The notes beneath the pieces are model-generated. The model did no database searches. It saw nothing but the letters and a program-made list of their open reading frames with translations, and had not been told where the DNA came from. The position numbers and the translations under genes are program-made. A stretch of 64,000 nt of DNA, from positions 53,213-117,212 of the forward strand of contig JANWUR010000012.1 of the NCBI GenBank assembly GCA_024958655.1, given 5' to 3'. Below, in pieces: positions 28,127 to 36,544 of this stretch. Position 1 is the first letter of the stretch; the number at the start of each line of letters is the position of its first letter. The stretch comes from Cyanobium sp. FGCU6 (GTDB taxonomy: Bacteria; Cyanobacteriota; Cyanobacteriia; PCC-6307; Cyanobiaceae).

Positions 28127-29398
28127 ATGGATCGTCGTCTGCTGTTGCGCGGGGTGCACCTGCTCGAGGCCCCGGGCCAGCCGGAGCGATCGGCCGATGT
28201 GCGCCTTGAGGGCGAGCGCCTGATCGCTGTCGAGGCCGAGGGTGCGGCGGTATCGGAAGGCTGGACGGAGGTGGACGCCCGGAGCTGTTGGTTCGCCCCA
28301 CCCCTGGTGGATCCCCACAGCGCGCTGGAGGATCCGGTCGGTGGCCGTGCCGAAACCCTCATCAGCCTGCGGGCGGCGGCCGTAGCGGGGGGGTACGGCA
28401 CGGTGGCGTTGCTGCCCTGGGCGAGCTCCTGGCGCGATCGTCCCGAGAGGCTGGGCCTGCACTGGCCGCCGCCGATGGAACTGCACTGCTGGGGAGCGTT
28501 CAGCAGCGAGGGTGCCGATGCCGATCTCGCCCCCCATGCCGACCAGCTGGAGGCGGGTGCCGTGGGTGTGGCCTGCGGCGACCATCTGCCGCCACTGGAT
28601 CTGCTGGTACGGGGGCTTCGCCTGGCGGAAACGGGCGATCGTCCCCTTCTGCTGGCCGTGCGCGATGCCGCCCTGGCCCAGCAGGGGTTTGTGCGTGAGC
28701 GGGTGGAGGCCCTGCGGGCCGGCTGGCCCCTCGATCCGATCGTCAGTGAACTCCTGCCGCTGGAGACCCTGCTGGTGCTCGACGCTGCCCTTCCGCTCCC
28801 AGGGCTGCGGCTGATGAACCTCACCACCGCGGAGGGCGTGGAGCGCCTCGGACGCTGCGCTTCGCCGCCCCTGGCGAGCGTGCCCTGGTGGCATCTGGTT
28901 GCCGACAGCGGCCTGCTCGATCCCGCCGATGAAGGCTGGCGCCAGGTTCCCTCCCTCGGCGGCCCCAAGGATCGGCAGGCCCTGATCGCCGCCCTCGCCG
29001 ATGGCCGGCTCACGGCCGTGGCGGTGCACCACCAGGCCCTTGACGCGGAGGAGCGGTTGCTGCCCCTCGATCAGCGCCGTCCGGGCATGGCCGGCCATGG
29101 CCATGTGCTGCCGTTGCTGTGGCGGGAGCTGGTGACGGGCTGCGGCTGGTCTGCCCTCCAGCTCTGGCAGGTGCTCTGCTGGGGCCCGGAGAGCTTTCTC
29201 GGGCTCAAGGAGCGGCCCCTGGAGATCGGTGGCCGGCGTTGGCTGCTGTTCGATCCCACGGCCGAGCCCGCCTCTCGCTCCCCGAGGTTCCTGCCGGCGA
29301 ACCCGCCGCCGGTGCCCGCCGACCTCAGGGGAGCCGTGGTGGCCAGCGGCTTCAGCGAGGCGGCGTCGTGGAGGCTCCCAGCGGGCCCATCGCGTTGA
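28127..29398 (+). CDS. Dihydroorotase-like protein, probably inactive
   Basis: The 423-residue product follows the dihydroorotase layout: N-terminal LLLRGVHLLEAPGQPERSADVRLEGERLIAV, the metal-site region WFAPPLVDPHSALEDP, an LRAAAVAGGYGTVALLPW helix-strand, and a C-terminal amidohydrolase cap WELVTGCGW-type segment with CWGPESFLGLKERPLEIGG. The conserved DxHxHxR metal motif reads DPHSALEDP, so the second His and the substrate Arg are missing, and no later His pair is obvious. This matches the non-catalytic PyrC'/PyrX type that supports aspartate transcarbamoylase in some bacteria. The last 47 bases overlap the convergent lepB gene. Confidence 0.85.
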   Translation: MDRRLLLRGVHLLEAPGQPERSADVRLEGERLIAVEAEGAAVSEGWTEVDARSCWFAPPLVDPHSALEDPVGGRAETLISLRAAAVAGGYGTVALLPWASSWRDRPERLGLHWPPPMELHCWGAFSSEGADADLAPHADQLEAGAVGVACGDHLPPLDLLVRGLRLAETGDRPLLLAVRDAALAQQGFVRERVEALRAGWPLDPIVSELLPLETLLVLDAALPLPGLRLMNLTTAEGVERLGRCASPPLASVPWWHLVADSGLLDPADEGWRQVPSLGGPKDRQALIAALADGRLTAVAVHHQALDAEERLLPLDQRRPGMAGHGHVLPLLWRELVTGCGWSALQLWQVLCWGPESFLGLKERPLEIGGRRWLLFDPTAEPASRSPRFLPANPPPVPADLRGAVVASGFSEAASWRLPAGPSR

Positions 29399-30086
29399 AG
29401 GGGAAGAACCGCCAGAACGCCCGGCCGATGATCTCCTGCCGGGGCAGGAACGGCCCGCCGGGCCAGAACCGCCCATCCCAGCTGTTGGCCCGGTTGTCGC
29501 CGAGCACCACCACGCTGCCGGGGGGCACCACGACGTCGAGGGGGCGGCAGGGGCCCATCCCCTGGGCATTCACCGGGCAGAGGTTCTGCACGTAGGGCTC
29601 CACAAGGGGGCGGCCGTCGATGCGCACCCGGCCGCGGGGATCCACCTGGATCCGCTCTCCGGGCAGGGCGATCACCCGTTTGATGTAGGCGTCGCAGGCC
29701 GGGTGCTGCACCCCGGGGAGGGAACCGATCAGCGGCAGATTCACGGGCAGGCAGCGCAACGGTCCCGGCTTGTTGCCGCTGGAGAGGATCGGATCGAAGT
29801 GATGGGGGGCGTGGAACACCACGATCTCGCCGCGCTCGGGCAGGCGGTTGCGGTAGCTGAGCTTTTCCACCAGCAGCCGGTCCTGCAGCTGGAGGCCGGG
29901 GAGCATCGAGCCGGACGGGATGTAGCGGGCCTCCAGAAGGAACTGGCGGATCCCCAGGGCGATGGCCAGGGTGATCAGCACACTGCGCCAGAACGCCCAG
30001 GGGCTCTCCTCGGGCTGGTCCTCGCGGCTGGGTTCGGGGCTGGGCGGCGCGATGCCTTTCTCGGCCTGGGGTTCCGTTGGGCTCAA
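29352..30086 (-). CDS. lepB: Signal peptidase I
   Basis: Type I signal peptidase removes signal peptides from exported proteins at the membrane. The product (244 residues from a TTG start) has one transmembrane helix (AFWRSVLITLAIALGIRQFLL), then the catalytic serine in YIPSGSMLPGLQLQD, the lysine in AYIKRVIALPGERIQVD and the GDNRANSWDGRFWP box. The ORF track extends to 30275 from an ATG, but that part overlaps the divergent membrane-protein gene and looks non-coding; no ATG lies between. The TTG giving LSPTEPQAEKG is my choice, with moderate certainty. The 3' end overlaps the dihydroorotase-like gene by 47 bases. Confidence 0.93.
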   Translation of the reverse strand: MSPTEPQAEKGIAPPSPEPSREDQPEESPWAFWRSVLITLAIALGIRQFLLEARYIPSGSMLPGLQLQDRLLVEKLSYRNRLPERGEIVVFHAPHHFDPILSSGNKPGPLRCLPVNLPLIGSLPGVQHPACDAYIKRVIALPGERIQVDPRGRVRIDGRPLVEPYVQNLCPVNAQGMGPCRPLDVVVPPGSVVVLGDNRANSWDGRFWPGGPFLPRQEIIGRAFWRFFPFNAMGPLGASTTPPR

Positions 30087-30153
30087 GGCGATCGTGCGAC
30101 AGGGACCGGGGACGGCAGGCAGATTAGGCACTCCCCTGCCTCCCGCGTTCCCG

Positions 30154-31674
30154 ATGGCGCGTCCCCGCTGGCATCGCACCCCGGTTCTGCCCGGGAGCCC
30201 TGTGGGCCGCTGGTGGGACCGCTTCGTGGCGATCTGGGCGGCGGTGAATCTGGGCTGGGTGGCCTTCGACATCACCTACGTCCCCCTGAGGACGTTCTGG
30301 CTCCAACGGAATCTCTATCCGATCCCCTCGGTGCCCCTGGCGGTGCCTCTGCGCGTTCTGCCGGATGTCACCCCCTGGATGGATCCGATCAAGGGGATCG
30401 AACCCCACCGCGAGACCGCCGCCTGGATCCGCAGCTTTGATCAGCTGGACAGTGCCATGGCCGCTCACCGACCTGGCGCCCCACTCAACCCCGTGCAGAA
30501 GCGGTTGCTGGCGATCCAGGGGGACCTCACCGCCCAGATGATCGACACCAATCCTTTCGCTGCCTCCAATGCGTCTGGAACTCTGGAGAAGATCAAGTCC
30601 CGTCTGCGGCGCGAGGCCGATCGTGACTCGGCCCGGCAGTCGGCCCTGTGGCTGCTGAGCCCTGCCGGCCTCGAGGCCCACCCCTGGCCGGAGCAGGAGC
30701 GTTTCTGGCGCCAGCGGGTGCTGCCGCTGGTGGAAACCAACTACTGGCGCTCGATCGACGAGAACGGGCGTCCCACCGACCACTTCTGGCGCTACGACCT
30801 GCTGCTGTTCCAGAGCGTCTTCGCCCTCGACGTCCTGGTGCGGGTGCGCCGGTTGCGGCGGCGGCTTCCCGGCCTCAGCTGGGGCGAGGCCCTGCTGCGG
30901 CGCTGGATCGACCTCCCGCTGCTGCTTCCCTTCTGGCGCTGGCTTCGGGTGGTGCCAGTGCTGGAGCGGCTCCAGACCAGCGGTCTGATCAACATCGAAC
31001 CGCTGCGGGCGGTGGTGAGCCGGGCGGTGGTCGCCCTGCTGGCGGTCGAACTGTTCGAGGTGCTGGCCCTGCAGCTGATCGATGGGTTCCAGGGGCTGAT
31101 CCGCTCCCGTCGCTGGCCCGGCCGCATCCGTGCTCTGCGCAGCCACCAGAGCGTGGTCAGCAACGACGAGCGCGAACTGGTGGAACTGGTACGGATCTGG
31201 GCGCCGCTGCTGCTGGTGCAGGTCGCCCCTCGGCTGGCCCCGGAGCTCCAGGGGGTGCTCGGCCATGCCTTGCAGCAGAGCCTGCAGAGCGCCATGGTGC
31301 CGCCGCCGCTGCGAGGTCTGCAGCCTCTGCTGGAAGTGGAACGTGGAGTCTCCCGCCAGGTGGCGAGCGGCATGGTGGACAGTCTGCTCGACCTCAGCCG
31401 CAGCACCGGTGAGCGACTGGGTCGCCGCGACGACCAGCAGCTCGAACTGCTGGAGCGGTGCATTGACCGCTTCTGGGAGGAACTGGCCGCGGCCCTCGAG
31501 AGCGGTCCTGCCCTGGAACGGTCGCAGCAGCTGCTCTGTGCCCTGTTGGAGGAGTTCAAGGCCAATTATCTCAGCCAGATCAGCCGAGCGGGCATCGAGG
31601 GCCTGATCGACGAACTGGATCAGCTGATGGTGAAAGGGGTCAGGCCAGGGTCTTCGACCACTCCAGATCCTTGA
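30154..31674 (+). CDS. Conserved cyanobacterial membrane protein
   Basis: The 506-residue product has a few hydrophobic segments (FVAIWAAVNLGWVAFDITY near residue 28, LLLFQSVFALDVLVRVRR near 215, WIDLPLLLPFWRWLRVVPVLERL near 255, VVALLAVELFEVLALQLI near 295) separated by long helical soluble regions. The arginine-rich helices RVRRLRRR and FWRWLRVVPVLERL recall the S4 to S5 region of voltage-gated-channel-like proteins, but no pore signature is seen. I recognise no named family. The ATG at 30154 avoids the overlap with lepB. The 3' end overlaps the convergent arsC-like gene by 35 bases. Confidence 0.75.
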   Translation: MARPRWHRTPVLPGSPVGRWWDRFVAIWAAVNLGWVAFDITYVPLRTFWLQRNLYPIPSVPLAVPLRVLPDVTPWMDPIKGIEPHRETAAWIRSFDQLDSAMAAHRPGAPLNPVQKRLLAIQGDLTAQMIDTNPFAASNASGTLEKIKSRLRREADRDSARQSALWLLSPAGLEAHPWPEQERFWRQRVLPLVETNYWRSIDENGRPTDHFWRYDLLLFQSVFALDVLVRVRRLRRRLPGLSWGEALLRRWIDLPLLLPFWRWLRVVPVLERLQTSGLINIEPLRAVVSRAVVALLAVELFEVLALQLIDGFQGLIRSRRWPGRIRALRSHQSVVSNDERELVELVRIWAPLLLVQVAPRLAPELQGVLGHALQQSLQSAMVPPPLRGLQPLLEVERGVSRQVASGMVDSLLDLSRSTGERLGRRDDQQLELLERCIDRFWEELAAALESGPALERSQQLLCALLEEFKANYLSQISRAGIEGLIDELDQLMVKGVRPGSSTTPDP

Positions 31675-31993
31675 ATCCCGTCAGGATGCTGCCTCCGCTG
31701 GTCACCAGGAAGGGGCGCTTGATCAGCCGCCCATCCGCAGACAGGGCCGCAAGGGCTTGCTCATCGTCCATGGCCCTGACCCGTTCGCCGCCGAGGGCCC
31801 GGTAACTCTGGCCGCTGGTATTGAAAAGACGGCCGCGCCCCAGTTGGACCAGGGCCTGGCGAAGCTCGTCGGACCCTGGTGGCGTGGTGGTGATGTCGAT
31901 AATCTCCACGGGGATGGAGCGTTCCCTGAGCCAGGCGAGGGCCTTTCGGCAGGTGCCACAGGGGCCGTAGCCGTAGAAGCGGTGGGCGCTCAT
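31640..31993 (-). CDS. ArsC/Spx family thioredoxin-fold protein
   Basis: The 117-residue product has the family signature FYGYGPCGTCRKALAWL with a CxxC pair at residues 12-15, the middle ELRQALVQLGRGRLFNTSGQSY, and the conserved Arg-Pro in RLIKRPFLVT. It is closer to Spx/MgsR/YffB-type proteins than to classical ArsC, which has a single cysteine here. Spx-like members act as redox-sensing partners of RNA polymerase or as oxidoreductases; the name arsenate reductase is often applied without proof. It precedes the ferredoxin gene's downstream neighbour: ferredoxin and this gene are 17 bases apart on the minus strand. Confidence 0.88.
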   Translation of the reverse strand: MSAHRFYGYGPCGTCRKALAWLRERSIPVEIIDITTTPPGSDELRQALVQLGRGRLFNTSGQSYRALGGERVRAMDDEQALAALSADGRLIKRPFLVTSGGSILTGFKDLEWSKTLA

Positions 31994-32010
31994 CCCCTTC
32001 CCCCTTCAGA

Positions 32011-32373
32011 TCACTTCCGACCGACAAGGGCCTTGAGCGCTCCCACCAGACTGTTGGAACCCTTGCCCACGCCGGAGGCAGGATTGGTGCGCACGGTCAC
32101 GTCGCCATTGACGGTGGTGCGGCAGCTGAGCCGGTAGTTGGCCGGCCGGTCGGCGAGGTAGACCTCTTCGACATCACTGCGGGGGGAGAGGTTGCGCTCA
32201 CCCTCGAGAACCTCCATCACGCAGGTGCCGCACTGGCCCAGTCCGCCGCAGTTGTTGAGATTGTTCAACCCGGTGTAAGGGTTGATGCCGGCATCCAGGG
32301 CGGCTCTGCGCAGGTTGGCACCCTCGATGCACCCGACCTGCTGGCCTTCGCGTTCGAACCGGATGGTGGGCAC
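32011..32373 (-). CDS. [2Fe-2S] ferredoxin-type protein
   Basis: The 120-residue product (GTG start, VPTIRFEREGQQVGCIEG) has a beta-grasp ferredoxin fold with ligands in NNCGGLGQCGTCVMEV (Cys-x5-Cys-x2-Cys) and a fourth Cys in YRLSCRTTVNGDV about 40 residues later. It differs from photosynthetic PetF, whose spacing is C-x4-C-x2-C, and has a basic C-terminal tail. It may donate electrons to a specific enzyme; no partner gene adjoins. The track's ORF begins inside the divergent methyltransferase gene and was rejected. It is upstream of the ArsC/Spx-like gene, 17 bases apart. Confidence 0.9.
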   Translation of the reverse strand: MPTIRFEREGQQVGCIEGANLRRAALDAGINPYTGLNNLNNCGGLGQCGTCVMEVLEGERNLSPRSDVEEVYLADRPANYRLSCRTTVNGDVTVRTNPASGVGKGSNSLVGALKALVGRK

Positions 32374-32502
32374 GGGAATTCTGGGGGAGGGCGTCGCCCA
32401 ACTTAAGGCACGTCCCGCACCTTCCGGCAGCCTCTCCTCCACCTGCAACGGAGTGTTGGCGGGCGAGGTCCGTAGCATGAAGGCAACACGCTGAGTTGCG
32501 AG

Positions 32503-33198
32503 TTGAGTGTGGTGAGCCCTGCCGTTCCTCCCTCTCCCGAGCCTGGCTACGACCGCCTGGCTCCACGACTGATCCCCGGCTACGCCAGCCTCGCTCGCCT
32601 GGCTGTTGCCCTGCTCGCGTCTTCGCCTCTGGCCTCCTCGACGGAAGCGTCGGTGCTGGTGGCGGGCTGCGGCACCGGTTCTGAGCTGCTGGAAGCCCGG
32701 GCCCAGCGTCCCGACTGGCATCTCACCGCCATCGATCCATCCGCCACGCTGCTGGAGGTGGCCCGAGGCCGCCTGGATGCCGCAGCGCCCTCCATCGACT
32801 GGCGCTGCACCCGGGTCGAGGATCTGGGGGTGGAGGCCGCCTTCGACGGGGCTCTCTCGGTGCTGGTGCTCCAGTCCCTCCCCGACGACGGCAGCAAGCT
32901 GGCATTCCTCTCCGCTCTGGCCCGCAGCCTTCGCCCCGGTGGCCAACTGGTCCTGGTCGACCTGATGCGACCAGAGCGATCAGCGCTCCAGGCCCAGGTG
33001 GAGCTCGCCTGGGGGCAGTTTCAGCGCGCCGGTGGCGAGAGCGGCGACCCCGGCACGTTGGCGTCCCGGGTGGAGGCACCCCATCCGATCGGACCGGCGC
33101 GCCTCGCTGCCCTGGCCGAAGCGTCCGGCTTCGGCGACCCGGCACCGGTGTTCAAGGCGCTCAACTTCGAGGGGTTCCTGCTGCAGCGCCGCAGCTGA
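32503..33198 (+). CDS. Class I SAM-dependent methyltransferase
   Basis: The 231-residue product has SAM motif I VLVAGCGTGSELLEAR near residue 51, a motif II acid in LTAIDPSATLLEVARGRL, and the post-motif segment LSVLVLQSLPDDGSKLAFLSALARSLRPGGQLVLVDL. The C-terminal half has a variable helical insert. Substrate cannot be read. The start is uncertain: TTG 32503, GTG 32509 and GTG 32512 are all in frame with no ATG nearby. It is divergent from the ferredoxin gene across a 129-base region and is followed by a 417-base gap with no clear gene. Confidence 0.88.
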   Translation: MSVVSPAVPPSPEPGYDRLAPRLIPGYASLARLAVALLASSPLASSTEASVLVAGCGTGSELLEARAQRPDWHLTAIDPSATLLEVARGRLDAAAPSIDWRCTRVEDLGVEAAFDGALSVLVLQSLPDDGSKLAFLSALARSLRPGGQLVLVDLMRPERSALQAQVELAWGQFQRAGGESGDPGTLASRVEAPHPIGPARLAALAEASGFGDPAPVFKALNFEGFLLQRRS

Positions 33199-33615
33199 AG
33201 CGGCGCCGCCAGGCGCCTGCTCTCGACTGGAATCAACGTGGGAGTGGGCCTGTTTCTCAGGCGCCAAGCACCCGACCGGAAGCGTAGGCCAATCCGTCCA
33301 CTACCAACCAACTGCTGATAGTGGTAAGACTTGCTTCCTTGTTTGTGGAGGTCCGTAAGAACAAGACCACAATTTTCACCTGGTTGGGGGCGATCTGACG
33401 GATGCTCGTGATGCCGTCCACGCGGGGATCGGCGGTGGGGATACTGTGCAGCGGGCGAACCGGGCGCCGCTGTCGATCAGGTGCGGGATGCCGATCGGTC
33501 GCGCGGTCAGGAGGAAGACGGCGATGGTGGGCTCCTCACAGGATCACGATCGCATCGAGGGGGAGCCGTCCTTGTCGAGGGTGTTGGACACGAAGCCGTT
33601 GCCGAGCTGTACCGA
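33199..33615. other. 417-base gap without a convincing gene
   Basis: This stretch is less GC-rich than its surroundings, especially 33290-33385. A 6-base stem-loop (GGCGCC-GCCA-GGCGCC) follows the methyltransferase stop. At 33321-33370 the outer GTGGT/ACCAC and inner CTTGTT/AACAAG pairs could fold a nested RNA hairpin. On the minus strand, 33548-33610 reads VQLGNGFVSNTLDKDGSPSM, short and closed by stops on both sides, possibly a gene remnant. Three plus-strand ORFs in the track (33402, 33446, 33481) have no recognisable content and I leave them out. Confidence 0.4.
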
Positions 33616-33897
33616 TCAGCGCTGGAGAGAGGTGGGAAAAGCCACGGGCGAGGGCTCCTGTCGATCCCCCAGCACGCTGGCCAGGGGAACGGCCAGAGTC
33701 AGCAACGCAATGCCGATGCCCGCAAGAACACCCAGCGGCGAGGTCACCAGATCGGGGTCAGCCGGGGAGGCGACATCCTGACCGTGGGAGGGGAGGAAGG
33801 TGCTGCGTCCGGGAGGCTCCTCTGCGCTTTCCACTTCGTCAGCTGCCCTGAGAGGGCTGTACGGCTCGGCGAGGATGGAAGAGGAAGGTAGGGTCAT
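33616..33897 (-). CDS. Small hypothetical protein with C-terminal membrane helix
   Basis: Starting at ATG 33897 the product is 93 residues: an acidic, serine/proline-rich soluble part (MTLPSSSILAEPYSPLRAADEVE) and one transmembrane helix near the C-terminus (about residues 57-79, SPLGVLAGIGIALLTLAVPLASVLG). It looks like a tail-anchored or bitopic small protein. I recognise no family. The track's 142-residue version extends upstream to 34044 through less protein-like sequence. It ends beside the unusual 417-base gap and is 143 bases downstream of the HTH-like hypothetical gene. Confidence 0.6.
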   Translation of the reverse strand: MTLPSSSILAEPYSPLRAADEVESAEEPPGRSTFLPSHGQDVASPADPDLVTSPLGVLAGIGIALLTLAVPLASVLGDRQEPSPVAFPTSLQR

Positions 33898-34040
33898 GGG
33901 GGCCGGAGCCCCGATCCAACCGTCAGAACGGCCGAACCAGGTGACATCCGTGGTTGGTCTTGGAAAAAAGAATTCTGCCAGCAAACCGAAGGGATGCCAG
34001 GTTCGGTTCACCGATCCGGTTTGGTGGCGGCGGAACCGCT

Positions 34041-34538
34041 TCAAGCCGCCGGTCGCGCCTGGGACTGCTGGCGGTGGGCGGCCAGGTCGGTGGGGCCGCC
34101 GTCGAGCGCATCGAGACGCTGGCGGATTGAGCGGAGTTCCTCAAGGATTGAGGTGAGAATCTGCTGGGTGGCGGTGGAGGGCGAATTCAACACCTCGACG
34201 GTGACCTCCTTGATGCGCAGCACATCGCGGGCGAACCTGGCCACCTCGTTGGGGTGGAAGAGCAGTGGTTCCTTCTGATCGCTGCGGTATTCGGGATTGA
34301 GTTTGCGAGCGTTGAAGGGCGGATTGAGATTGCGGGGATCGGTGTTCGTGTAGCGATAGACCGACGCCCGGGAACGGTTGAGAGCTTTCTGTACGTCTTC
34401 GATACCGATCAGGACCTCTTCGCCACCATCGGCCCCCTCCTCGCCTCCAACCATGGCGTGGCGAGCCACGTACCCATCGAGGATCTCGTGCGCGCCGCCG
34501 GTTGTGGCCGGAACGATCGAACCAGAGGGCGCAAGCAT
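34041..34538 (-). CDS. Hypothetical protein with excisionase/MerR-like helix-turn-helix
   Basis: The product (165 residues from MLAPSGSIVPATTGG) has a variable, glycine-rich first third and then VLIGIEDVQKALNRSRASVYRYTNTDPRNL, which reads like a winged helix-turn-helix (ALNRSRASVYRY as the recognition helix region), followed by LLFHPNEVARFARDVLRI and a C-terminal coiled-coil stretch QQILTSILEELRSIRQRLDAL. The layout resembles small AlpA/excisionase-type DNA-binding proteins with a dimerisation helix. It seems conserved-looking rather than foreign in base composition. ATG 34454 is an alternative start; the 34685 start in the track runs into the proS promoter region. Function is inferred only at the fold level. 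Confidence 0.7.
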   Translation of the reverse strand: MLAPSGSIVPATTGGAHEILDGYVARHAMVGGEEGADGGEEVLIGIEDVQKALNRSRASVYRYTNTDPRNLNPPFNARKLNPEYRSDQKEPLLFHPNEVARFARDVLRIKEVTVEVLNSPSTATQQILTSILEELRSIRQRLDALDGGPTDLAAHRQQSQARPAA

Positions 34539-34696
34539 GAGACGGAAATTGGACTGACTGGATTCGAGTCGTGACCCTAGCAGAGGTTGGCTGCCGGGAC
34601 CGATCGGCACGGACACTCCTGGGGGTCGCCTTCGCCACGCCGGGGAGTCCTCCGGGCTGAGTGATAGCGTCCGCCCCCCTCCCATCCGCCTCCCCC

Positions 34697-36508
34697 ATGC
34701 GCGTGTCCCGCCTGCTGCTGGTGACGCTCCGGGACGATCCCGCCGAAGCGGAGATTCCTTCTCACAGGCTGTTGCTGAGGGCGGGGTACATCCGCAGAGT
34801 GTCGTCCGGCATTTATGCCTACCTGCCCCTGCTCTGGCGGGTGCTGCAGAAAATTGCCGCGATTGTGCGTGAGGAGATGAACGCGATCGGGGCCCTTGAG
34901 ACCTTGCTGCCCCAGCTGCAACCCGCTGAGCTCTGGCGGCGCAGCGGCCGCTGGGCCGGCTACACCGCCGGCGAGGGCATCATGTTTCATCTCGAGGACC
35001 GCCAGGGGAGGGAGATGGGTCTTGGCCCCACCCACGAAGAAGTGATCACCGATCTGGCGGCTGATCTCATCCGCTCCTACCGTCAGTTGCCCGTATGTCT
35101 TTACCAGATCCAGACAAAATTCCGCGATGAGATCCGTCCCCGCTTCGGGCTGATGCGCGGTCGCGAATTCATCATGAAGGATGCCTATTCGTTCCACGCA
35201 GATGAAGCCTGTCTGCGCAGCACTTACGAGGCGATGGATAGCGCCTATCGCCGCATCTTCGAGCGCTGTGGTCTGAGGGCGGTGGCCGTGGAAGCCGACA
35301 GCGGAGCCATCGGCGGCTCCGCCAGCCAGGAGTTCATGGTCACCGCTGAGGCGGGCGAGGATCTGGTGCTCTCCAGTCCCGATGGCCGTTACGGGGCCAA
35401 CCAGGAGCGGGCGGTTTCGCTCCCGGCCGATCCGGTCCCCCTGGAAATCAGCGAATGCCGGGAGCTGTCCACCCCCGGCACCGCCTCGATTGAGGCTCTC
35501 TGCTCAGGCCATGGTTTCGATCCCACCCAGACGGTGAAGGTGCTGCTGCTGCTGGCCCGATTCGCCGACGGCGGCCTCCAGCCTCTGCTGGTGTCCCTGC
35601 GGGGCGATCAGCAGCTCAACGAGGTGAAGCTCGCCAATGCGGTGGCCACGCGCCAGCCTCCGTGCGGTGGGCTGCTTGACATCACACCGCTCACTGCCGA
35701 ACAGGTGGAGGCCGAAGGGCTGAAGCCCCTTCCCTTCGGATTTGTCGGACCCCATCTGGAAGATGCGGTACTGAAGGGTGCCAGGCGCTGGCAGCCGCGC
35801 TTCCTGCGCCTGGCCGATCCCACGGCGGTGGATCTGCAGCGATTCGTCTGCGGGGCCAACGCGACGGATAGCCATCTGGCCGGTGCGGCCTGGGGTGAGC
35901 TCACGCCTGCACCGGAGGCCGTGGACCTGCGAGCGGCCCAGCCCGGGGATCGCTGCCTCCATGATCCCTTCCAGCGGTTGGAGGCGGCTCGGGGTATCGA
36001 AGTGGGCCACATCTTCCAGCTTGGTCGCAAATATTCCGAAGCTCTCGACGCTCGTTTCACCACCGAGGGCGGGGTGGAGGAGGCCCTGTGGATGGGCTGT
36101 TACGGCATCGGAGTGTCCCGGCTGGCACAGGCGGCCGTGGAGCAGCACCACGACGGCGCCGGCATCCGCTGGCCGGTTGCGATCGCCCCTTTCGAACTGC
36201 TGATTGTGATTGCTTCCGCCCAGGATCCGCTCCAGGTGTCCCTGGCGGAACAGCTCTACGAGCGGCTGACTGCTGCCGGCGTGGAGGTGCTGCTTGACGA
36301 CCGGGACGAGCGGGCCGGGGTGAAGTTCAAGGATGCCGATCTGATCGGCATCCCCTGGCGCCTGGTGGTGGGCCGGGGGGCCGCAGAGGGCCGGGTCGAA
36401 GTGGTGGAGCGGGCTGTGGGTGAGCGCCGTGACCTGGAGGTGGACGCCGCCGTGGCTGACCTCACGGCGGCGATCAGCCGCCAGCGCTCCCGCCGGCCGG
36501 GGGTCTGA
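34697..36508 (+). CDS. proS: Prolyl-tRNA synthetase
   Basis: ProS charges tRNA(Pro). The 603-residue product is the bacterial class II form with an editing insertion: motif 1 region (RRVSSGIYAYLPLLWRVL), motif 2 (RPRFGLMRGREFIMKDAYSFH near residue 150), the INS editing domain (about 225-400), motif 3 (GCYGIGVSRLAQAAVEQHHD near 470) and the anticodon-binding domain (PFELLIVIASAQDPLQVSLAE onward). ATG 34697 gives MRVSRLLLVTLRDDPAEAE, as in homologues; the track begins 12 codons earlier. psb27 follows after 36 bases. Confidence 0.97.
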   Translation: MRVSRLLLVTLRDDPAEAEIPSHRLLLRAGYIRRVSSGIYAYLPLLWRVLQKIAAIVREEMNAIGALETLLPQLQPAELWRRSGRWAGYTAGEGIMFHLEDRQGREMGLGPTHEEVITDLAADLIRSYRQLPVCLYQIQTKFRDEIRPRFGLMRGREFIMKDAYSFHADEACLRSTYEAMDSAYRRIFERCGLRAVAVEADSGAIGGSASQEFMVTAEAGEDLVLSSPDGRYGANQERAVSLPADPVPLEISECRELSTPGTASIEALCSGHGFDPTQTVKVLLLLARFADGGLQPLLVSLRGDQQLNEVKLANAVATRQPPCGGLLDITPLTAEQVEAEGLKPLPFGFVGPHLEDAVLKGARRWQPRFLRLADPTAVDLQRFVCGANATDSHLAGAAWGELTPAPEAVDLRAAQPGDRCLHDPFQRLEAARGIEVGHIFQLGRKYSEALDARFTTEGGVEEALWMGCYGIGVSRLAQAAVEQHHDGAGIRWPVAIAPFELLIVIASAQDPLQVSLAEQLYERLTAAGVEVLLDDRDERAGVKFKDADLIGIPWRLVVGRGAAEGRVEVVERAVGERRDLEVDAAVADLTAAISRQRSRRPGV

Positions 36509-36544
36509 GCAGTTCCTAAGATTCCGAGAATTCGCTTCCCTGCC

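Noticed and set aside
31640-31993. Arsenate resistance operon
   Set aside because: The ArsC-like protein has an Spx-type CxxC and no ars genes (arsB, arsR, acr3) are nearby.
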